Notes under the pieces: generated by a model | What the model was told of the DNA's origin: nothing | The model's input: the letters and a program-made list of their open reading frames with translations, nothing else | Database searches by the model: none | Translations under genes and position numbers: made by a program | From: Ulva prolifera | Lineage: Eukaryota > Chlorophyta > Ulvophyceae > Ulvales > Ulvaceae | Length of the DNA: 64,000 bases | Reading direction: 5' to 3' | Assembly (NCBI GenBank): GCA_023078555.1 | Contig: CM041197.1 | Location: 186,001 to 250,000, forward strand | Part shown: positions 8,832-20,270 of the stretch, in pieces | How the letters are laid out: the number at the start of each line of letters is the position of its first letter | Position numbering within the stretch: position 1 is the first letter of the stretch

Positions 8832-11461
8832 ATGGCAAATGTGCTTTTGAAATGCAACAATGTTGACGGCAAATCGCAGCAGGTTTTCAGCAAGTGTCAT
8901 ACCAAACCGCGCGATCAAAATTCGTTCATGCTCACGTTGCTAGTGAATTGTGGCATCACTGTATCCCACGACACCGATGGGTCCGAATGGAAACGGCACA
9001 AGTTCAGAGTGACGCCCACGGGATCAAAGTCTACAGGCGCGACCGGAGCCATTTACACAGGCGCTGATTTATTGGAGTTGTTGTGTGACACTGTAGCATT
9101 ACCCGAGGGAGCCGCACCCGTAACGCCAGAGCTGCCTGGCAAGGTCTGGGCGGTTTCGAGTTTGACGGGGCCACCTCCGGCTGCAACGAGCACGTTCGAT
9201 CATGGCGGCAGTCGGTCTTGCGTCAGCGACGGTACGACTGCAAGGAACGTGGACTCCAAAGTTGCTAAACTGAAGGGTGGTATCTTCATGTGCGCGAAGA
9301 TCCGGGAGACATTGAAAGCACTACCCGAGGGGTATAACAAGAGCGCCAAGGCGAAAAAGGTACTTGACGACACGATCACGCCAGACGGCTGCTGGCTTCA
9401 GGTGACGCCCGTTGAAGGAATGGTAGAGTTTGCAAAAGAGGTGCGCACACCCACCCCGATTGCAAGTGCATGTGGTCGATATATCCTATATAGGAAGTGC
9501 ATGTGCTAAGTTGTCTGCTATACTGACATAGGCAATGGAGAATGGGGAGACAGACAAAGAGAAGGAGGCCGGACGCAAAATTCATAATCTGACACAGGCG
9601 TGGGAACAGATGATGATGGGGTATACAAAGCTTGTTGGTAGCAGGTACTGTTGCCCTCACTGTGACCGGAACCTGCTTCCTCCGGATGGTTCAACACAAT
9701 GCACTGTGCAGGACTGCGGTCAACGGACGCATGGGCAATAACAATGTCAACATCCGCAAATTCGCAGCAGCACTGCGAGCTAATCCCGCGGCAACACACG
9801 AGGCAAAAGGACCAGGGAAATCCTTAATGGAACTTTCCATGCAGTTTGACAGAAAGCTGGCACGTGCTCTAGAGCCTGTTCAATTGGATTGTGCAAATGG
9901 GTCATGTGCTGATATTGATGGGATGCGTGCGTTACAGGTCAGGCACGATGGTGGTACAGCCGCAGTGGCTGGCCATGTACAGAAGACAAGGCTGGAGTGG
10001 GCCTTTGATGACGGCCACTATCCTCCGTGGCAGCCTGATGAACCTAAGTACAAGTTCGAGCCCAAATGGGAGATCACTGCTAAGGATAGCAATGTGTCCA
10101 ACCTCGAGAGAACAGGTCAGACACCAGAGAAAGAACATCTTGAACCTGACCCCATCGCCCGAGCCATCCCCCTGCAGCTTCCCCCGGGTGTAGCTGGCAA
10201 CCTGAAGCAGGTACGATGGTGTCAAGTGCAGGCAATCGCTTATGCAAATGGCATCATCGAAGTCTGTGTACTAGCAGCCAAATTGAGACTGATAGATGCT
10301 GCTCGCAGTTGTTGGCAGCCCAATATCTGATAGCTTGTACATGTTCAGGTCATGCACGGCAACAAGAGATGTATCGCCACGGAGAGGAACATACCAGAGA
10401 GGCTGAGATACATGGGATTGACCCCAGAGACGGCCAACCTGAGATACTTACCACCTCCTGAGGTCGGCAGGAAGAGACCAGAACCCGACCCGGTTGCTGG
10501 CGTCGGTGCATCTACGGAATGGCGCCCTCCCAGCAAATTGGCCTCCGAGTTTGATGTGGGCACTCACGGCGAGGGGGGTCACAGAGCCGTTTCAGAGGTA
10601 ACATGCTCTCGACTTCTAATACCTGCACAGGCACGGGGTGCCAGCATGTCATGGGCGGTACGATTGTACTGCCTGCCCCGTTCAAGAACTGATTATGTCT
10701 GCTAATAGCAGGTCATGCAAGTCACTGGTCATGGACATCAGACCCCGTATGTCTCCCCTGCAATGTTCTGTGCACAGTTGCCGACCCAGGCAGCGGAGAA
10801 AGACCAGACACACAACGCATTAGTGGTGCCATCCGTGGCCGCTGACAGTGCAGCTGTGGATGATATGTTGGCGATGATAGGCATCGACGATGTAGACCTG
10901 ATGGGCCTACCTTTGAGCGACAAGGAGGCAAATGGAGATGGGACACTTCCTTCCCCTGATGTCCAGGTGCGGTCAGATCTCCACTAGACTGCTATGTGCA
11001 TGTATGCACCAACTCAGCATTGCCTAATACTCAGTTATCTGCACCGCACACAGCGTGTCCAACCCATACTCAGCCTGCACAGCTGCAGATCAGCTCCACA
11101 AGCCACCCCGTCGTTGACCGTAAGGAATTCCTGAAGAGTGAAATGGCTCGCCTGGCCAAGGAACTGACATCAATTCAGAGCAAGATCGACGAGCAAGAAG
11201 CAGTGATTGAAGAATGCAAGCAGGGCTGTGCTGGCAAGCGCAACAATGTCAAGCCCAAAATGCGGACCGCACAGGACACAGTCGGGAAACTGAAGGTGTG
11301 GCTCAGCCTACGTTTGCAATGTGTTCTTCAGATCAAAATGATTATAGGGGATAATAAGCCGTGTGGCGGAGCTGCAGGAAACCAAGATGGAACTAATGGA
11401 GCAAAGGATGGCCTACTGTGAGGAGCAGCAGAACATCAAGGCCTGTGACTCAATGGGATAA
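8832..11461 (+). CDS. Eight-exon gene of unknown function (698 aa; zinc ribbon, coiled coil)
   Basis: Exons at 8832-9440, 9532-9718, 9768-10210, 10349-10597, 10631-10657, 10712-10966, 11083-11295 and 11348-11461. All introns are GT-AG (33-138 nt) and the joins keep frame throughout, giving 698 aa; this is strong evidence for a real gene. Visible parts: a globular N-terminus, a zinc ribbon (CCPHC at about 235 then CTVQDC), a Pro/Glu-rich middle with HYPPWQPDEPKYKFEPKW, an acidic patch DDMLAMIGIDDVDLMG, and two coiled-coil stretches (KSEMARLAKELTSIQSKIDE; ELQETKMELMEQRM). I do not recognise the family. It is divergent from the Tnp2 transposase, so it may be the second, TnpA-like gene of the same element; that is inference from position only. 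Confidence 0.7.
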
Positions 11462-12867
11462 TTGAAGTGTGCTGCCGAGCTGGCGGGGCCTTTACCTGTT
11501 TCCGGGAGATACTGCAAAGGGGAAGGTACACTCCAGCACTGGTTGCTGGGATCACGAGGCAGAGGGTGATGGTGCACGGATGGCGGCATTTTTCCTTATT
11601 ATCTTTATTGACGCCAACTGCACCGCCTGAGCCATGGCTCAGCCGGCGTTGGCCAGCGGTAGCTGCTACGTGTACAGCCTACCTGTGGTGGCTGCTTCGG
11701 TATTTCAGCAATTTCCAGTGCGACGGCACGGACACGAGGGCCAGATGGGCATGATAGTATCGACAATAACTATTTCCCGGACAATAGGAGATGATGTAAC
11801 GCGGATACAGCCTATACACAGGCCACATGACCGGGTATCTGCCATCGTATGTCGTGTGCACCAACTGTACATCATCGTGGTATAACAGCACTCGTAGCTT
11901 ACGCCTGACGAGTACATCATTGGTGAAACAGTGTCAGTAATGTGCCGATTTTTAAGGACGTGAACACGCCACGCGAGGAATGTTCACGACGAGCGCATCT
12001 TGCCGGTTCACGTGCACTGCATGATGCAGGCCGAGGTGCACATCACCTAGGTACTCGTGAACATTTCACACGATTGCATGGACAGCTCGCGCACTCGTCG
12101 CACAGAAGTGTACATTCTCTACAATCGCAGCGCGTCGGCCGTGCAACACTACCCTTCACATCCCTGTCAGACAGCACGTTTGCTGTACAGCACTCGGCCA
12201 CTCCTGCGTCGATCGCCATACAGTTCATACACATCTGGACACTGTTTGTCTACTGTTCAGCCGGAAATGGGTCACTGATAATGTACAGCATCGCCTACCC
12301 ACCATCCTTGTAGTGTGCAATGGACGGACACAGTACACGGCGCACTCGACACACCCGATCCTGAGCTGGAGCCGTCGTCTGTGTATCTACACCAAGCCAC
12401 ACTGCCTGTAAACGTGGTGTACCATCACGTCACGTGCATGTGACGCAGAATCACATTGAATCGCATTGGCAGCTGCAGGCGGCAATGCATGCTGCATGAC
12501 CTTCCGGCTATCACCAACATGCGTATGCACCCGCCCGGGGGCTCCACATAATCGTGCTGTTGCAATTTATGACAGCATTGTAGGCAGGTACTACGCACCG
12601 GGACCTCCGCACACACTCCAATGCGACCACTGCAGTACATGTTTCATATGACTCACCCGATGAGAGCAGCATTAGCAAAAAATTACCTTCACCAAAGCGC
12701 ACACTTACCACCTGCTTCTTCGCCTTTGCAGCAACGCGCTCTCAAGCAACACCACCGGAGGGGCAGTGGATTCTACGACAGAACAGCTTGGCTACCAGGC
12801 AAGTCACCACATGTTCGGCAAGCAAGATGTCACCCTCACACGCTCAGGCTGCTGCCGGGCACAAGAT
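11462..12867. other. Intergenic, nothing recognised
   Basis: About 1.4 kb with only short frames on both strands. There is no repeat pair, transposon end or RNA gene that I can support. It separates the transposon genes from the first beta-helix gene. Confidence 0.5.
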
Positions 12868-15800
12868 CTATCCAAATCTACTCAACTCAGCTGATATCGT
12901 GCGAGCTGCATGCGGGGGTGCGGGGGGGCCCTCGCGGACCACGATCCCGGTGCACGCCTCCGGCACGACCCTGTACTGCTCCTCTGGCCCGAGCACACGG
13001 CTGGACCGCACCGCGGGCTGCGAACCGCCGCTAGCCACGCAGTCCTTAAACACATGCCTCGCCCCAACCCGCGTCAACGAGTACGCCACCTCGGCGCCCC
13101 GCACGTCCAGCCGCCGCGCGGTCACCCTCCCGGAGCCGTTCACCTGCAGCCCGAGGATGCAGTCGCTCATGACCACATCCTCCAGGACCGCGATCGCGAC
13201 AGTGCCCTCATGGACACAGCGCGCACCCTCCACTCCCGCTCTCCCTGCGGCATGGAGCGCGTTCAACGCGCACGCCACCGCCGGCGCCCCGGAGCGGCGG
13301 CAAACGCCGCACGGTTCACCCAGCATCTGCTGCGGCACACCGATCGTTGCGCCGACGCTGCAGCCCCCTACGCGGGTGTCAACGATGCGAACGGACGACC
13401 CCGCGACCACACTTACACCGACCAGGTTGCCCTTGAGGGTACACCCTCTCACGTGTGCCTCAACGCCGGGAGACCCTATCACAATAGCCCCCGCAGTGGC
13501 CCTTGTAGCCAAACAGTCTACGAGCGTCGCGGCGGTGCGGTGCCGGCCGCACGCACTGATGGCCAACCCATGCTCGCATGCCGTGAGGGTGAGGCGCTGC
13601 GCGCACACGGCTGCAGCACCGCACACATCCACGCCGATCTCGGCGCCGGTGCACTCGGTATCAGACACTGTGAGGGACGTGCCTTGCAGCGCGCGCATGC
13701 CCTCCTTGCAGCCAGCAAAGCGGCAAGCGGAGACCGTCGCCTGAGCGCCCTCGCTGACCAAGACACCCGTCACCACCGCCGCCTCGAACACACAACCCTG
13801 CACCCCCACACGGTGAACGCTGGTGCTTGAGCCGCGCACCTCGATACCCCCCGGCGCCCCCTTGAAGCGGCAGTCGCTCACTGTGCCGGAGCCACTCAGC
13901 AGCAGGTTCGCCCCTTCGCCGTGGCCGCCGAGGAACGTGCAGCCCGAGACATCGATGGCGCAGCTGTCGGTGAAGATGTCCCGGCGGTGGCCGCGAAACG
14001 TGCTGTGCTGCACAGTCAGAGCAGCGTGGCAGTGCGCAGCCATCACGGCCACCTGCTCCGTCATCACCCCCGAGATCACGCGCCGCGCGGCGGCGGCGCT
14101 GCCGCTGCCGCGGAAGTCGCACCGCACCGCCGTGATGGCGCCCTCGGCGTCGTCACACACGTGGAGGTCGGTACCGTTGCCGTGAAAGGTGACACCGACC
14201 ACGTCTGTGGCCACGGGGGTGCTGTAGCCGGCGCCCGGGATGCTGCCTCCAGCGTCAGGCGAGTTGTCTTGCAGGTCTGACGACACGGACACGGCGGTGG
14301 CGCAGCCGGACACGCTGCCGCCGGCCACCGACAGCTTGCCCCCGGCCTGACAGAACCCTGCACTGCCGTAGCTCTCCTCCCCCTGGCACCTCCCACTGTT
14401 CACCAGGCCAGACACGGTCACATCGCTCGCGCTCACGGACGCGTGGACCGCCAGCACACCATACTGCGCATTCCGCAGTGCACATCGCAGCAGCTTCGCC
14501 GTCCCGCCGAGCTGCACGAGGATGGTGCTCATGGCCGCAGCGCCGAGAAGCCCTCCCGCAGTTGCATCACGCATGAGCAGCCGGCCCCCGTTCGTGGCTA
14601 GGGCGCCGCACTTCTGCCCTTGTAGCCGCCCGCCGGTGACACCGACGATGCACGAGGGGTGCTCCACATAGCACGCGGTAGCGTTTGTGCTCTGCACACT
14701 GCAGTGAGACAAGCGCGCCACGGCGCCGCCTTGTGCACACACAACCACCGCGTTGCCACCAGTGGACACCTTGCAGAGGTGCAGGGTGGCGGTTGCGCCG
14801 CTCCGCACAGTCACGCCGGTACCCCCCAGACCAGGTGCGCTCAGGGTGCAACGTTCAAACTGGATTGCGCCAGCGCCGCGGCCGATCTTGTTGCCGTACA
14901 TGTACACGAGCCAGGATGGGGCGTCGGCAGCACCTGAGCGCCCTGCACGCAGCGCCGGCCGCCGGGCCCCCGGCGGCAAACGCACAAGCAGCTGCGTCTC
15001 ACGCAGCAGCATGGACGCACCCTCGCGCGAGATGACCGGGTGTATGCCGGCCGTGACGCTGCAGCCGTGAAGCTCCATGGCGGCGTGGCGCCCGTCCGCG
15101 ACGGCACCGCGCTCAAAGTTGTGGATGGCGCAGCCCCGCAGCTGTACTCGAGAGCCCTCAGAGAGCACACCCACTTTCTGACCAACGCCGGACAAGCAGC
15201 AGTCACGGCACGAAATCGCGGTGCCCGTGTCGCGGGCGATGAGTGAGGTGATGCAGCCGCTGGAGCGGCAGTGCGCGGCGGTGACGGTGGCGCCGCGCTC
15301 CGCCGTGACGTCGGTCATGCAGGCCTCAAGTGTGCAGGCGTGGAGGTGGAGGGCGGTGCCGGGGCCGTGCGCGACAGCCGCGGGGAAACCAGTCTTCAGC
15401 GCGCAGCGGCGCAGCGTGGCGGTCGCGCCGTGCACGGCGCACAGGGTGCACTCTGTGAAGGTGCAGGCTTCGAACGTCGCTGACAAGTCGCCGCCACAGC
15501 AGACGATTATACCGCCTGCACAGGGGTGACAGGCATGTCAGAAGGACTTTTGATTGCGAGATAGATCTCACCGCTGCTGTGTGGGGCATGAGGCTAGGCG
15601 AGTCGGCTGTGTTGCGGTGTTGAGAGTCAACGTATGGCACCCACTGTGAATATGACCCTCCTGGCCACATTTTCCTCGCGGCAACGCCAATGCATGGACG
15701 AAAGGGCTGCTGCGCCGATCGGCAGGGGCAGGCCTGCAACAGTGCCAAGCCGCGGCGCAGGGCGCCAATCATGGTTTCATGAGGGTATGGGGTGGCTCTG

Positions 15801-16830
15801 GCGCCTTCGGGGCACACGCGAGGGCCGCACCGGAGAAGGTGGTGCCTCTGAAGTGAGCTCCACGGCCCGTGAGGAGGAGCACGGTGGAGAGCGGCAGGTG
15901 GATCGTGCCGCCAGAGACAATGCAGCCGGCCGGCCACGCCCGCAGCACCAGGCCATCTACCGGGCCCTTGTTCCGCAGCCCCCGGTCGAGCTGCAGCGTC
16001 TCGTGCCCAAGCTCAATGTGGGCTGTCCTCGGCGAAGACATGGCCTGGAGGAGCGACTTGATGGATTTCACAGGCCCCTGCAGCATTCTCCGCATGTGTG
16101 CTGTTCTCATTACCTCGTGCAGGTGAGGGCATGGGATACTGCGGCGCAGATGTAAAATTTTAGCTTGATATCTGAATGTGGGGTGAAAGCGCCTCAACGT
16201 GACATGAAAGGCACATGCCGACGTTAGGGGTACATTGCCAATGAGCGAGGTTCATGAGCGATTTCAGCAATGTCCATCGTTAGTGCGAGGCGTGACAGCG
16301 GCACGACTCAAGTGAACTCCATGCTCGCACTCTAGTGCCTAGTCTGCGTTCGTCAGGGCTCTGAGGTAGCTGGGGTGCACTGACGAGGTAGGCAAATACG
16401 CAAGCATGCTCAACAGCAGGTGCGCAGATGTCTGCCGTCCTTGGATCTTTTCAATGTGAATCACGACTGGCGGATGATTAGTATTGAACGTCCGTTGGTG
16501 AAGGCACGCAGCTGATGCACTCCGAGTACGCGCGGGACCGATTATAGCCCCGTATCAAAGGATCATCGACAGCTATAGCACCTCTTTCTGTGATTGCTTC
16601 CGGAATTTGAGACGGTGGGTGCATCTCGCCTCGCCCCATGCCAGGCCCTTGGACGGGACGCCATCGCGGACGATAGTGGAAGCCTGGATGTTCTGACATG
16701 CCTCACAATCGACCATTTCGCGTCCATCCTTCCAGAATGGTTTTGGGCAGTCTCGCTTGAAGAAGGTGTGGCCGCATGCGACCAGCCTCGCCCGCAGGTG
16801 GGACGGCGGATCCCACCACTCAGCAGCCAT
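12868..16830 (-). CDS. Beta-helix gene A (three exons, 1047 aa)
   Basis: Exon 1 16830-16582, exon 2 16077-15831, exon 3 15515-12868. Introns are GT-AG, phase 0 then phase 1, and the joined frame is open. Exon 1 starts MAAEWWDPP and has VACGHTF...VDCEACQN. Exon 2 has SLLQAMSSPRTAHIEL and ends HFRGTTFSG; exon 3 continues GIIVCCGGDLSATFEACTF. Exon 3 is made of 20-25-residue rungs (pattern xAxLxxCxxxxxxxGVxV), the signature of a right-handed parallel beta-helix (PbH1-type). A CxxC...CxH set lies at C901, C904, C932, H934. No signal peptide or membrane segment is visible, so a cytosolic protein is likeliest. Partner, ligand and function are unknown. Closest relative here is gene B. Confidence 0.8.
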
Positions 16831-17281
16831 GGCAAGCAATCCGACAGCAGCCTCTGAACATCAGATCAATCTGGCATCATGCTACAATCGTCAAATGCTA
16901 GAGGTCGCAGTTCTGCTGGCCCAAGATGTCGTCACGATTGCACATGCGACAGAGCAGAGCCACGCCTGGAGCACACCCGCAGAGAACAGGCAAGGCAGCT
17001 GACCCGGCTGTCATTGTGATGTTGTACGTAAATACTAACAAGGATCGGGGTTGACGCAGTGGTCTGGCCATCATACATCCTGCGTGGGCGTCGTGCACGT
17101 CGCTGTAAGCGATCCAAGTAGACACCTCGGTAGTCGATCTCTCCTGCTACAGCGACAAAATCGTCGTTTACGCGCTCTCCTGGCGCCAAAACGAAAAGCA
17201 ATTCGGCGATTCCTAGACAGGCATCTCCACTGCTGACCAGAACAAGCGATCAGATGCAGTGTTGGAGGGCGGCCCCCACCT

Positions 17282-17440
17282 CTTCAGGTACCAGCTATAG
17301 CAAGGTAGCACCACCTGTGTGTTACAAGGATAAAGGCAGCAAGGCGGGCAGCTCCGCGAAATTATAAAGAAGCAAGCAGACGAAGCACACACCCAGACAC
17401 CCACGCACGCAGCACCCATCACGCCACCCCCTGTGTGTCC
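17282..17440 (-). repeat. CA-rich dispersed repeat, minus orientation
   Basis: Its reverse complement reads ...GCCTTGCTGCCTTTATCC then TTGTAACACACAGG and is preceded by GT-rich sequence, matching the ends of the repeats at 18.5 and 19.6 kb. It may be a non-autonomous element or a retroelement 3' UTR. Confidence 0.4.
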
Positions 17441-18239
17441 ACCACCCGACTCTGCTTGGCAGACGTTGGTCTTCAGGGAGCATGCAAGCTTCGCAGCATC
17501 ATGTGTACCACGCATTCACATGCACACGCAAGGTCTGAGACACACGGAGCAACGCATGCAAAAAAGAGTCGTTTCCAACGCCGACCCAACATCTTATTGT
17601 CATGATTTTGGACCACACCGTGTGGCCCAGCTCAGCGAGGTGCTTGGGTGTGAGGCCTCTGCTTTGCAGGCTCCCGACCGTAATCAGGCGGGATCGGACC
17701 AGCCAGTCCCGCCCGCGTAAGCACGGAGATCTGTGACTGCACGGCCATGCATGCTGTCAGAACGCTGCTTCTGGTCCATAACTACATAGCCTTCAAGTTA
17801 TAAGTTATGTTTGGGACGTACCAGGTGCATGTGCATCATGAGTGGATCCCGAGGGTTCAACCCAAGTTGTTGGTGTGAGTGGGAGGGTTTCACAGGCTAC
17901 ACGGTCAGAGTGCATCCCCGCGTCCCCGTGTGGACTGACATGCACAGCGGTGGCTGGTGGCTGTAGTGTGCGGTACCTATCCTATCCACGTGTTCCTGTC
18001 CTTGCTGCAGACTTGCGCGAGGTCTTTGCAGTGCCAATTGTGTGACACCCAGCCTATACAGGTCGAGACTGTATATCTCTAGTTTGAGGTGATGCAGAAC
18101 ACCTGAACAGTCACTGTTCAAACAAGCAGGCATTCGACACCCCGTCTTGTGTTAGACCGGTAGTGGCAATTGATGATGCAGCTTGACGACCAGCAACCAC
18201 ACATGCACATACGGACAGAGTCCGCCCTGTGCTGCGTGT

Positions 18240-18520
18240 GCCATCTCAGATCATGGGCTGGGTTAGGGGGGGTTCCCTTGGGGGTGGCTATGTGTGTGCG
18301 GGTGTGTGGTTGTGGGTGGGGGGGCCTGCGGCCTGGGCTGGTGCTGTCATGTGCAGGTGCATGGACGTGCTGGGGTGTGTTGCGTGTTGGTGGCTTGGTG
18401 GGTGTGCACACATGGGTCCCGGCTTTTGGCTGGATGCGTGGGTGTGCAGTTCCTCTCATTGTTGCTTGCGGTGCTACCTGCCTCGCCTGCTGTGTCCTTG
18501 TAACACATGCCCACCCGGAC
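18240..18520 (+). repeat. GT-rich dispersed repeat, copy 1
   Basis: GT/GGGTGT-rich stretch ending GCGGTGCTACCTGCCTCGCC then TGCTGTGTCCTTGTAACACA. The same 3' end recurs at about 19590-19625, and in reverse at 17.3 kb. Confidence 0.5.
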
Positions 18521-18589
18521 AGAGTCCAGCCTGGGTCACCCCATGCAACTCCTGAACAGCGTTCACGTAACAGCAAGGGCATGTTACTT

Positions 18590-18725
18590 CATGAATTGTC
18601 TAAGAGTGTTCGGAGGTGCCGGGGGCCCATCACGGACCTCAATCCCAGAACACGCCTCCACTTCAACTCTGTACTGATCCTTGGGCCCGAGCATTTGATC
18701 GAACCTCAGCCCGGGGCGCAATCCG
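18590..18725 (-). pseudogene. Beta-helix C-terminal scrap (B-type)
   Basis: The minus strand encodes a SGIEVRDGPPAPPNTLRQ-like tail, nearly matching the end of gene B (20290-20430: SGIHVRDGPPAPPNTLRQ). Only the last 40-odd codons are present and no upstream exon is nearby. It is a leftover of a deleted or partially duplicated copy. Confidence 0.65.
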
Positions 18726-18832
18726 GATGGCCACCGTGGCCACCATTGGCCGCGCAGAATGCACAGAATGCAACAACATGAGCCAACTCTGCCAGACGGG
18801 ACGGGCGAATTGCACCCTGTGTCACAGGGACG

Positions 18833-18886
18833 GAGCCGGAACGGCCAGCATCGGCCGTTCTGGCTCTACGTAGAGCCGGAACGGGG
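18833..18886. repeat. Three alternating inverted 14-mers
   Basis: GAGCCGGAACGGCC (18833-18846), GGCCGTTCTGGCTC (18853-18866) and GAGCCGGAACGGGG (18873-18886). The middle copy can pair with either neighbour, so two hairpins exclude each other. Confidence 0.6.
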
Positions 18887-20270
18887 CCGTACGTGCACCG
18901 TCAGGACAAGCACCAACACGCTCGAGCTCCCACACACGCACACACAAACCCAACGGCCCACGCACAACCACACAGCATCCAACACCTCAACGCCGGTTGC
19001 CGTATGACAGGGCCGCGCCCAATACATTGACATCCACGGCCGCCCATCCTGGCCGCCTGATTGCCGGGGGCCACCCTTGTCCCAAACCCCACCCCACCCC
19101 AAGATCTACAGCAGACCCAGCCAGCCTAGCACACCGCCTGGCAGCTCCCCCGGCCCGCGCTGCATCGCACCCGGGAGGATGCGGCGCCCAGGCCGTCCCC
19201 GCAGCCCCTGCATATGCCAACGAAGTCAACCTGCTTGCATAGCGGACTCGGCCGCCCTACAGTGAGAGGCCATCGGCGGTGCGTGGCGGTGCGTGTGGGG
19301 GTAGCGCGTGATTGAATGTGGTTGCTTGTTGTCCCTTGACATTCGGGCGGGTTCGAGGCGGCTGTTGCTCTCCTGTCACATTGCATGGGCTTTGCGTTGT
19401 TCGTGTGCTTCCTCGTGGTCCTGGCGGTGCTGTCGACCCCTCCGCCTCTCTCCTTTGTGACACACTCCCACACGCACCCACCCCCTCACACACTGAAACA
19501 CCCCCCCACCACTCGAGGGTGTGTTAGTGTGTGCTGCGTGTGGCTTGTTGCGTGGAGTGCGATTCCCCTGTTTTTTGTGTTCGCGGTGCTACCTGCCTAG
19601 CTTGCTTTGTCCTTGTAACACACATTCAGGCCTAGGCAGGCATAGACCCAACATCATATATATATGCTGGAAGTATGCATGCACCGCAGTGTTACCCACC
19701 TCAACGGCGACGTGCTTGGATGTGGCGCCCTCCGCTATAGCTATGACAGTGTCCAACCGGTCGACGCCTGGGTCGGATTGTCTTGACAAGCCCCACCCGC
19801 ACATGCATGTGGGCGTTTGGGATTGTGCCGCCGTGTATGCATGATTTCATCGCCGTGTGTGGGTGGTTCGGCATGCGCAATGGCAGACATGCATGCGCAC
19901 GTGGGGTTTCGGGTGGTGCTGTGTGAGTGGCTGGTTCTGACGGGCTGCAGAGTCAGAGAGCAGCTCCGTGTGGACTGCCAGCGGTGGCTTGGGTGTGCAT
20001 TGTTTCCACTCTGGTGGAGCACAAGGCTCCTGCGGTTCTGAGTGGCTATCCAACATCGTGAAGGCTAGCCTGAACGAGACTGAATCTAGCTGAGTTGGTG
20101 TGATACAGAACACCATCACTGCCAAGTTCACACAAGCATGCACTCAATAACATCCGTTGGTCAAACACCAACATCCGTCAGGCCAGCAGTGGCAATGCCG
20201 CAGGTTGGCGACCAGGAAAAACACATGTACACCCGGCCAGAGGCCAATCTGGCCCGACCCACTTATCTCT
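18887..20270. other. Intergenic 3' flank of gene B
   Basis: Outside the GT-rich repeat, no gene is supported. A CA-rich stretch lies at about 18930-18980. Confidence 0.5.
19260..19640 (+). repeat. GT-rich dispersed repeat, copy 2
   Basis: Shares GTGTGCTGCGTGTGGCTTGT and TGCGTGGAGTGCG with 47.27-47.31 kb, and the GCTACCTGCC...TCCTTGTAACACA end with copy 1. The three GT-rich blocks are therefore one family rather than simple microsatellites. Confidence 0.5.

Larger units (their letters stand above)
16831..18589. other. Intergenic with repeats only
   Basis: Upstream flank of gene A. Apart from the CA/GT-rich repeats listed separately, no coding segment or RNA gene is supported; long frames here arise from GT-rich composition. 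Confidence 0.5.

Noticed and set aside
18118-18781. Coding genes in the GT/CA-rich stretch (both strands open for 150-200 codons)
   Set aside because: Low-complexity composition, no domains, and the block is a dispersed repeat.
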